DNA of 64,000 nt from Oscillospiraceae bacterium (lineage in GTDB: Bacteria; Bacillota_A; Clostridia; Oscillospirales; Ruminococcaceae), in contig JAGAJA010000107.1 in NCBI GenBank assembly GCA_017829075.1, forward strand, positions 1-64,000. The letters are read 5' to 3'. Position numbers and translations under genes: made by a program. The notes under the pieces were generated by a model that saw nothing but the letters and a program-made list of their open reading frames with translations, was not told the DNA's origin and did not search any database. Positions 58,115 to 64,000 of this stretch are shown one piece after another (the first letter of the stretch is position 1; each line of letters begins with the position of its first letter).

Positions 58115-59845
58115 ATGAGCGATTTAAACGAAGAAAAGAAGCCGGAGGAGCTTACTTCCGGCGAAGAGAATGTTTCCCCTGCGGCTGAGGAGAATACCGA
58201 GCAGTCCGGGAATACGAAGAAAGAAAAGCAGAAGCCCGCTAAGAAGCAGGCTGAAATACAGAACGGCAACCCCGCCGAAAGAAAGCGCAGCGTAAATATA
58301 CGCAGCTTAAAGCACGGCACGATGGCTGTCGTGCTGACCGTGCTGTTTATTGCGGCGGTAGTTGTGCTGAATGTTATCGTAAGCATAATATCCGACCGGG
58401 TGGACACCACCGCAGACCTCACCGACACGGGAATTTACACCCTCGACGAGGCTTCGGCAAATTACCTCGGCGGACTTGAAAAGGAAGTCACCATATCCGT
58501 CATGAACTCGGAAACCAGCTTCGAGAGCGGCGGAACCTACTACAAGAGCGTAAACGAGCTGCTGAAGAAAATGGCGATGGAGAACGATAATTTCAAGCTC
58601 CAGTATCTTCAGATCGACCAGAACCCGGATTTCACATCGAAATTCAGCGGCGAAACACTTTCCGAGAACTATATTGTGGTTGAATCCGCAGACACCGGAA
58701 GACACCGCATAATCACTCCCGGAAACTACTTCTCCGCACCGACTTTCCGGGACAATCTCTCGCAGTACGGCTATCCGGAAACCTATATCGACCAGTATGT
58801 CGAGCAGTATGTCAACAGCTCCTACGCTTCCCAGATAATTGAGGGCAGCAATGTTGAGCAGGCGGTTATTTCCGCGCTGATGTACGTCACCAATACCGAC
58901 CCGGTACGCGTTGCGTTCACCGAGGGCTTCGGCGAGGGCGACAGCAGCTCCCTTTCTTCGCTGCTGGACAAGAACGGCTATGACGTTGAAACCATCAATC
59001 TGATGAATGTTTCTGAGATAGACAGCGATATTGACTATATCGTTATGTGCGCTCCGTCAATGGACTACGACAACGAAAGCCTTACAAAGCTTTCAAGATT
59101 TCTTGACAACGGGGGCGCATTCGGCAAGAATTTGATTTATTTCGCGTCCTACATTCAGCCGAACTACAATACCTCTGACGAAGGCAGCTCAATGGCAAAT
59201 CTCGCCTCGTTCCTTGCTGAATGGGGAATATCCGTAGGGGACAGCCTTGTGCTTCAGAGCAATGCGTCCTATTCCTACGGCGGCATGGAGTACGTTCATC
59301 TCCAGCAGATTCAGGACACGGACTATGCCGGCACCACCTATAACAGCAGCCTTATCACCTACGACGCATATATCCGCCCGATAATCCAGATCTGGGAAAG
59401 CGGCGGTAAGGGCAGCGTTGAGCAGGAGGTTCTTATAAAGAGCTATGACGGAGCGTACCTGCGCCCGCTCAGCGCCCTTTCTGACTCGGATTTCGACAAA
59501 TCCACTGCTGAATCCGGTTCATTCATTGACGCATTGTGCGCCTACAAGGTACACAGCAACACACAGGAAGTCACCCGCGTGGTTGCGTTTGGTTCTGATA
59601 TGATATGCAACAGTATGTTCATGAACTATGCTAACTCAAACAATCAGGACTTCATGATCAATATGTTCAACTATATCTCCGGAAAGACCGAGGGCACGAC
59701 CATTACGGCGAAATCCTTCTCCAATGTCGGCTTTGAGGTAAATCAGGAGAACTCCAATGTTCTGGCGGTGATCCTCTGCATCGTTATCCCGATCGCAGTT
59801 ATCGTGCTGGGCGTTGTTATCTGGGTGCGCAGGAGGCACAGATAA
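58115..59845 (+). CDS. GldG-family ABC auxiliary membrane protein
   Basis: 576 residues. A charged, Glu/Lys-rich cytoplasmic start of about 75 residues is followed by one membrane segment (MAVVLTVLFIAAVVVLNVIV), a large outer domain (DTTADLTDTGIYTLDEAS, then a Gldg/IFT-type alpha/beta domain), and a last membrane segment (VLAVILCIVIPIAVIVLG) with a basic end. The family is linked to ABC-2 permeases; in Bacteroidetes GldG is needed for gliding, but here no gliding genes are known nearby. ATG 58115 after GGGGGAG. Confidence 0.9.
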   Translation: MSDLNEEKKPEELTSGEENVSPAAEENTEQSGNTKKEKQKPAKKQAEIQNGNPAERKRSVNIRSLKHGTMAVVLTVLFIAAVVVLNVIVSIISDRVDTTADLTDTGIYTLDEASANYLGGLEKEVTISVMNSETSFESGGTYYKSVNELLKKMAMENDNFKLQYLQIDQNPDFTSKFSGETLSENYIVVESADTGRHRIITPGNYFSAPTFRDNLSQYGYPETYIDQYVEQYVNSSYASQIIEGSNVEQAVISALMYVTNTDPVRVAFTEGFGEGDSSSLSSLLDKNGYDVETINLMNVSEIDSDIDYIVMCAPSMDYDNESLTKLSRFLDNGGAFGKNLIYFASYIQPNYNTSDEGSSMANLASFLAEWGISVGDSLVLQSNASYSYGGMEYVHLQQIQDTDYAGTTYNSSLITYDAYIRPIIQIWESGGKGSVEQEVLIKSYDGAYLRPLSALSDSDFDKSTAESGSFIDALCAYKVHSNTQEVTRVVAFGSDMICNSMFMNYANSNNQDFMINMFNYISGKTEGTTITAKSFSNVGFEVNQENSNVLAVILCIVIPIAVIVLGVVIWVRRRHR

Positions 59846-61468
59846 ATGGCAAAGCTATCAAAAACTACCCGTACGGTCATAATTGCGGCGGCGGTGCTGC
59901 TGGCGCTTGGAGTGGTGCTTCTGGTGCTGATGCTGACCAATCCGAACGACAGCGAGAGCAGCTCTTCCGATGTTTCCGTATCAGAGGGTTCAGAGGTGTC
60001 ATCTGAGTCTGAAAATTCCGGTTCGGAGTCTGAGGAAAGCAGCTCCTCCGATGCGGAGAGCGAAAAGCTGGCGATCAACAGCAAGGAGCAGGAAAACGTG
60101 CTCAGGCTGGAGGTTTCCAACGAAACGGGCAGCTTTTCTTTTGACAGGAATTCCCGTCAGGTGTCATCGACTGACGATGACGGAAATGTGTCTACTTCCA
60201 CCGAGTACTACTGGGTAAGCCCGGAGCTTTCCGGAATTACCCACAACGACTCCACGATCGGCGCGTTTGTGCGCAGCATGGCGGGTCTTTCCGCTTCGGG
60301 AATGGTGGAGGAGAACGCGGAGGATCTGGAGAAATACGGACTTAAAGATCCGGTTTCTTCGGTAAAGATCACATTTGACGACGGCACCTCAAACGATATG
60401 TGCTTCGGAATACGCAACCCTGCGTCTAAAAACAATGTTTATTTCTGCGAAAAGGGCAGCAATGACGTTATGCAGGTGAGCTATTACAGCACCGGCAGCG
60501 TGTTCTATGATATCAAGGACTTCGTGAGCCTTGTTATGACCGAGAGCTATAATACGGAAAATCCTCAGGAGCTTGATTATATGATAATTGAGCGCAAGGA
60601 TCTGGACGAGCCGGTGCAGATCGAATATATGTATGATATCGCCGAGGAAGCAGAGGACGAGGATTCGGTTATTACCACGTTCAATTCTCACCGGATCACC
60701 TCTCCGGTAACCGCCGAGGTGGATACCACACAGGGGCAGACTATCTGCTATGGACTGTATGCGCTGAGCGCAGCTTCCTGCGAACATATCAACCCCACAG
60801 AGGAGGATATCGCTGCGGCGGGACTGGACGATCCTTACTGCCGTATACGCTTTAAGTTCGGTTCAAAGGAGCGGGTGCTGCTGCTCGGTAACGAGATACG
60901 CTCTTCCGATGACGAAGATGGCAGCGGACTTTCATCAGTTACCGGATATTACGCAATGTTCGAGGGCGGTAATCTGATCTATTCTATCAGCAAGTCCAAC
61001 GCGCCGTGGTACACCTTTAGGGTTCAGGATATCATGTCCCGCAGACCGATTTCGCCTTATATCTATACGGTAGATACTCTGATCGTGACCACTCCGGACG
61101 GAGAATACACGTTCAAGGTTGACGGAGATGCAGATGAACACACTTTCTATTGCGGCGAACAGGTGCTTGACGACAAAAAGTTCAAGAGCTTCTATCAGCA
61201 TCTTATAACCTCAATGGGAGAGGAGCTGTTCTTTGATGAGGCTGACTACGAACCTTACGTCAAGATTCAGTTCAACTATCGCGAGGAGTATTACAGCACC
61301 TACGGCAGAAGCGAGGACATTCTTGAATATTATAAGTCGGACGACAGGAAGAATATTGTGAGGGTAAACGGCGATGTGCTCTTTAAGGTGCGTCAGGTCT
61401 ACACCGAGCGTCTGCTGGACAATCTAGATGCGCTGCTAAACGGCGGGGACATTGAACTTAACTGGTAA
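59846..61468 (+). CDS. DUF4340 membrane-anchored protein
   Basis: 540 residues. One N-terminal membrane segment (VIIAAAVLLALGVVLLVLML) is followed by a Ser/Glu-rich linker of about 50 residues, then the repeated DUF4340 strands, for example EDLEKYGLKDPVSSVKITFDDG and DIAAAGLDDPYCRIRFKF, each a copy of the YGL/AGLxxP pattern. It is the usual fourth member of ABC/GldG operons and is probably an outside part of the complex. It starts at the base after the GldG stop. Function unknown. Confidence 0.9.
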   Translation: MAKLSKTTRTVIIAAAVLLALGVVLLVLMLTNPNDSESSSSDVSVSEGSEVSSESENSGSESEESSSSDAESEKLAINSKEQENVLRLEVSNETGSFSFDRNSRQVSSTDDDGNVSTSTEYYWVSPELSGITHNDSTIGAFVRSMAGLSASGMVEENAEDLEKYGLKDPVSSVKITFDDGTSNDMCFGIRNPASKNNVYFCEKGSNDVMQVSYYSTGSVFYDIKDFVSLVMTESYNTENPQELDYMIIERKDLDEPVQIEYMYDIAEEAEDEDSVITTFNSHRITSPVTAEVDTTQGQTICYGLYALSAASCEHINPTEEDIAAAGLDDPYCRIRFKFGSKERVLLLGNEIRSSDDEDGSGLSSVTGYYAMFEGGNLIYSISKSNAPWYTFRVQDIMSRRPISPYIYTVDTLIVTTPDGEYTFKVDGDADEHTFYCGEQVLDDKKFKSFYQHLITSMGEELFFDEADYEPYVKIQFNYREEYYSTYGRSEDILEYYKSDDRKNIVRVNGDVLFKVRQVYTERLLDNLDALLNGGDIELNW

Positions 61469-61499
61469 AATTAATATGAATATATGGAGGTAATTGACA

Positions 61500-61784
61500 A
61501 TGGCTGAGAGTAACTTTTTCTACTACCGTGGATTTCCTATGGTGAGAAGCGGCAATGAGATTTACTATGGAAGCATGGGCGACAAGTTTGTTACCAAGCT
61601 TACGATCCGCGACAGTGAAGCTTTCAAGGACAGTGAGATCCCCACAAAGGTTATGGTTCAGATGGTTCCTACCGGTACAGAGCCGGTTGACCTCACAAAG
61701 ATCAGAAAGGGCGAAATGAACAGCCTTTACGAAGCGCTTGATACAGCGTATGTCTGGCTGAGCAAGGAGCTTTTCGGAGCGTAA
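61500..61784 (+). CDS. Conserved small protein of unknown function
   Basis: 94 residues, soluble. It begins MAESNFFYYRGFPMVRSGNE and has YYGSMGDKFVTKLTI, VMVQMVPTGTEPVDLTKI and ends with a short helix (NSLYEALDTAYVWLSKELF). I recognise the type as a small conserved Clostridia protein but know no role. ATG 61500 after TGGAGG. It is 31 bases downstream of the DUF4340 gene and is closed by a terminator, so it is the last gene of that operon. Confidence 0.8.
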   Translation: MAESNFFYYRGFPMVRSGNEIYYGSMGDKFVTKLTIRDSEAFKDSEIPTKVMVQMVPTGTEPVDLTKIRKGEMNSLYEALDTAYVWLSKELFGA

Positions 61785-61792
61785 TATCAGGG

Positions 61793-61825
61793 CGGCGAAA
61801 AAGTCCCGTTGGGACTTTTTCGCCG
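61793..61825 (+). terminator. Terminator of the ABC/GldG operon
   Basis: CGGCGAAAAAGTCCC (61793-61807) pairs perfectly with GGGACTTTTTCGCCG (61811-61825) around GTT. It starts 8 bases after the last gene. Confidence 0.85.
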
Positions 61826-62302
61826 AAACATCCCAGCTGCGCGCACGTCTTGTCGGCTATGCCGCCAATCCGCACACTTGCTGGGATAGAAGTGTTTTTT
61901 GCCCCGGCAGAGCTGGGGCAAAAAACGGATTTCAAAAGCCCGCTTCGCGGGCAAGACAGAGTTTTAGACAAGCTGGGCGGCGGAGCATATGGCTCCGCCG
62001 CTCAGCTTTTAGAAAAAGTGGTGTATCGTTTGAAAAAACGCTTCGCTCTTTTCAAAGGAAAGATGTGCAGAGAGGAAGAAAGAAGTGCGCTTCGCGCGGA
62101 TTAGAAATGGGGCTTCGCCCCATACCCGTTGGTTCGTGCGGTTTCGCCGTAGGCGAAATTCCCGGCGTTCAGCCGGGAAAGGCTGAACATATGGGAGCGG
62201 AGCGACCCACTTTATTCTTCCTTTTGTACCAAAAGGAAGCTAAAATCAATTCCGCGCTTCGCACGGTTTAGTCGCTTCGCTCTAAGTTTTTCAACAGTCT
62301 GG
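61826..62302. repeat. Gene-free array of small TTCG-loop hairpins
   Basis: The 0.48-kb stretch has many short stems closed by TTCG, for example CGCTTCGCG near 61930, GCGCTTCGCGCG near 62090 and GGGGCTTCGCCCC near 62110, plus longer stems such as TTTTTTGCCCC/GGGGCAAAAAA (61890-61925). An AGCTGGGCGGCGGAGC terminator-like stem lies at 61971-62007. Open frames here lack ribosome sites and protein-like composition. The region may be a decayed repeat or hold small RNAs; I see no gene. Confidence 0.65.
61971..62010 (+). terminator. Terminator-like hairpin in the array
   Basis: A 16-bp stem, 61971-61986 with 61992-62007, is followed by TTT. Its core GCGGCGGAGC/GCTCCGCCGC is repeated at 62303-62327. 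Confidence 0.7.
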
Positions 62303-62332
62303 GCGGCGGAGCTAAATGCTCCGCCGCTTTTT
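62303..62332 (+). terminator. Terminator upstream of feoA
   Basis: GCGGCGGAGC (62303-62312) pairs with GCTCCGCCGC (62318-62327), then TTTTT. It insulates feoA from whatever is transcribed in the array. Confidence 0.8.
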
Positions 62333-62402
62333 GTAATTAACCCTTTTCCTGTTGGGGCATATAATATAGAAGCAGAAATCCTATCAGGAAAGGGGAAATA
62401 AC

Positions 62403-62651
62403 ATGATACGCAATCTGAGTGAAATAAAGCCGGGAGAAACGGCGGTTGTTAAGTCGCTCTGCGCTCACGGCAGTATGCGCCGGCGGCTTCTGGATATAGG
62501 ACTTGTAGAGGGTACCCGTGTGGAGTGCGTTGGAGTAAGTCCTCTGGGCGACCCGGCTGCGTATCTTATACGGGGCGCAGTTATTGCGATAAGGGCTGCT
62601 GACAGCCGCAACGTGCTTGTAGGGGAGGATCGCCATGGGACTTACCTGTAA
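62403..62651 (+). CDS. feoA: Ferrous iron transport protein A
   Basis: 82 residues, an SH3-like protein that helps FeoB. Family features: IKPGETAVVKSLCAHGSMRRRLLDIGLVEGT (shown in parts: RRRLLDIGLVEGT), VECVGVSPLGDPAAYLIRGA. It starts at 62403 after AGGGGAA and overlaps feoB by 17 bases. A TATAAT-like element at 62361 with no good -35 lies before it; the promoter is uncertain. Confidence 0.93.
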   Translation: MIRNLSEIKPGETAVVKSLCAHGSMRRRLLDIGLVEGTRVECVGVSPLGDPAAYLIRGAVIAIRAADSRNVLVGEDRHGTYL

Positions 62652-64000
62652 TTCGACCGGATTTGCCGCGGTAGACGGCGGTCTGGAAATAAAGCGCCGC
62701 AGCCCCTCTGACCGGGTAGTGGCGATAGCCGGAAATCCGAATGTCGGCAAAAGCACTATCTTTAACGCGCTGACCGGAATGCGCCAGCACACCGGAAACT
62801 GGCCCGGAAAAACCGTCGCGACCGCGCAGGGGTATTGCCAGACGGACAAAAGCGGCTATGTTCTGGTGGATATTCCGGGTACATATTCACTGCTGGCTCA
62901 TTCCGCGGAGGAAGAGGCTGCGCGTGGATTTCTCTGTTTTGGCGGGATTGACGCGGCGGTAGTGGTTTGCGACGCAACCTGCCTGCAAAGAAGCCTGAAC
63001 CTTGCGCTTCAGGTTATGGAGCTTTGCCCCAGAACGCTGGTGTGCGTAAACCTGTGCGACGAAGCCAAGCGCCGTGGGATCACCCTTGACCTAAAACAGC
63101 TTGAAGAAAACCTCGGAGTTCCGGTGGTTGGGACTTCCGCCCACAACAAGCGTACCCTGAAAGCGCTGACCGCAGCCCTCGACCGTCTTTGCTGCGGCGA
63201 AACGGAGGTAGCTCCCCGCAGGCTGCGCTATATCCGTCCTGTGGAGGAGGCGATAGACGAGGCTGAGCCGCTGCTGCGGGAGCGCTTCGGAGATAGGATA
63301 AATCCGCGCTGGCTGGCGCTGCGGCTTATCGAGGGGGACAGATCCCTTGCGGCGGACGCAGGGGAGTATCTCGGAACTGACCTCGCCGCAGAGGAAGAGG
63401 TAGTTGCAGCGGTGGAGCGCGGCAGGCAGCGGCTTGCGGCGGCGGAAATAACGCTGGATATTCTCCGGGACAGAATAGTGTCCTGCATAACTCTGAACTC
63501 CGAGGAAGCCGCAGACGGCGCGGTGGAGGAATGCAGCGGCTGCCGCCTTGCGGACAGGAGAGCTGACAAACTGCTCACCGGAAAGGCGCTGGGATTTCCG
63601 CTGATGATACTGCTTCTGCTGGTGATATTCTGGCTGACGATAAGCGGCGCAAATTATCCGTCGCAGCTTCTCTCGGTGGGGCTGACATGGGTTGGCGACA
63701 GGCTTTCCGAGCTGATGAGCGGAGCGCCGGACTGGCTGCGGGGTATACTGGTGGACGGAGCTTACCGCACGCTTTCGTGGGTAGTTGCGGTAATGCTGCC
63801 GCCTATGGCGATTTTCTTTCCGCTGTTCACGCTGCTGGAGGATTCCGGCTATCTGCCGAGAATTGCCTATAATCTCGACAAGCCGTTTCAGCGGTGCCAC
63901 GCCTGCGGAAAACAGGCTTTGACTATGGCAATGGGATTCGGCTGCAATGCGGCGGGAATTGTCGGCTGCCGCATCATAGATTCCCGCCGGGAGCGGCTGA
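62635..64000 (+). CDS. feoB: Ferrous iron transporter FeoB, cut by window edge
   Basis: The frame is open from ATG 62635 (after GGGGAGGAT, inside the end of feoA) to the last base, about 455 residues, out of some 650-750 expected. The N-terminal GTPase has G1 GNPNVGKSTIFN near residue 33, G3 DIPGTYSL and G4 NLCDE. A helical GDI domain follows, then membrane segments from about residue 315 (LGFPLMILLLLVIFWLTI) with the gate motif PPMAIFFPLFTLLEDSGYLPR and GFGCNAAGIVGCR, the last including the conserved gate cysteine. It imports Fe2+. The 3' end lies outside the window. Confidence 0.96.
   Translation, partial: MGLTCNSTGFAAVDGGLEIKRRSPSDRVVAIAGNPNVGKSTIFNALTGMRQHTGNWPGKTVATAQGYCQTDKSGYVLVDIPGTYSLLAHSAEEEAARGFLCFGGIDAAVVVCDATCLQRSLNLALQVMELCPRTLVCVNLCDEAKRRGITLDLKQLEENLGVPVVGTSAHNKRTLKALTAALDRLCCGETEVAPRRLRYIRPVEEAIDEAEPLLRERFGDRINPRWLALRLIEGDRSLAADAGEYLGTDLAAEEEVVAAVERGRQRLAAAEITLDILRDRIVSCITLNSEEAADGAVEECSGCRLADRRADKLLTGKALGFPLMILLLLVIFWLTISGANYPSQLLSVGLTWVGDRLSELMSGAPDWLRGILVDGAYRTLSWVVAVMLPPMAIFFPLFTLLEDSGYLPRIAYNLDKPFQRCHACGKQALTMAMGFGCNAAGIVGCRIIDSRRERL

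Noticed and set aside
61850..62104. Open frame in the hairpin array
   Set aside because: Crosses several stems, no ribosome site, and no family likeness.

Overview
The window is a piece of a Clostridia chromosome, most likely Oscillospiraceae/Ruminococcus-like. Signs of this are a Gram-positive nusA-infB operon with ylxR and ylxQ, two T-box leaders, strong Shine-Dalgarno sites with frequent TTG/GTG starts, LL-diaminopimelate aminotransferase, a GH36 alpha-galactosidase and a CsbB/YfhO-type pair. The genus is inferred from gene content, not proven. No rRNA, complete tRNA, CRISPR array or insertion sequence was seen.

Region 1 (1 to about 13.68 kb) is the AT-rich late end of a siphovirus-type prophage. 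In order it holds the end of the tape measure gene, a three-gene moron-like cassette with its own consensus promoter and terminator, two tail-tip genes, a fibre of SHAEG repeats, a lysis group (amidase, holin, XhlA-like), then a run of small modular fibre genes, a pyocin-knob fibre, a seven-bladed propeller protein and XkdX. It ends at an attachment site inside the 3' half of a tRNA-Leu(CAA). The 5' half is absent here, so the rebuilt tRNA and the integrase should lie beyond the left edge.

Region 2 (13.7-28 kb) begins with a duplicated hairpin-rich spacer. It then has prfB and rlmD, a formate/nitrite-type transporter, small envelope proteins, yjbQ and a GT2/YfhO lipid-linked sugar pair. On the minus strand are a STAND/LuxR-type regulator and the GH36 alpha-galactosidase.

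Region 3 (28-36 kb) is a complete-looking tryptophan operon, trpEGDCF-(flavodoxin/ferredoxin)-trpBA, under a Trp T-box. trpB carries an in-frame TAA at codon 170, so as sequenced this strain may be unable to finish tryptophan synthesis.

Region 4 (36-56.3 kb) holds dapL with a 34-residue membrane peptide, then GNAT-hisS-rimM-trmD-era-recO, an EAL phosphodiesterase, proS behind a T-box, and the rimP-nusA-ylxR-ylxQ-infB-rbfA-nrnA-truB-ribF-gltX translation cluster.

Region 5 (56.4-64 kb) is an ABC/GldG/DUF4340 operon, a 94-residue unknown, a 0.6-kb gene-free hairpin array, and feoA-feoB, with feoB cut by the window edge.

The best candidate for something undescribed is the promoter-bearing three-gene cassette at 0.7-1.97 kb. 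Also notable are a shared C-terminal DIDxLF signature on four consecutive phage proteins, genes that seem to lack an ATG/GTG/TTG start, and the interrupted trpB.
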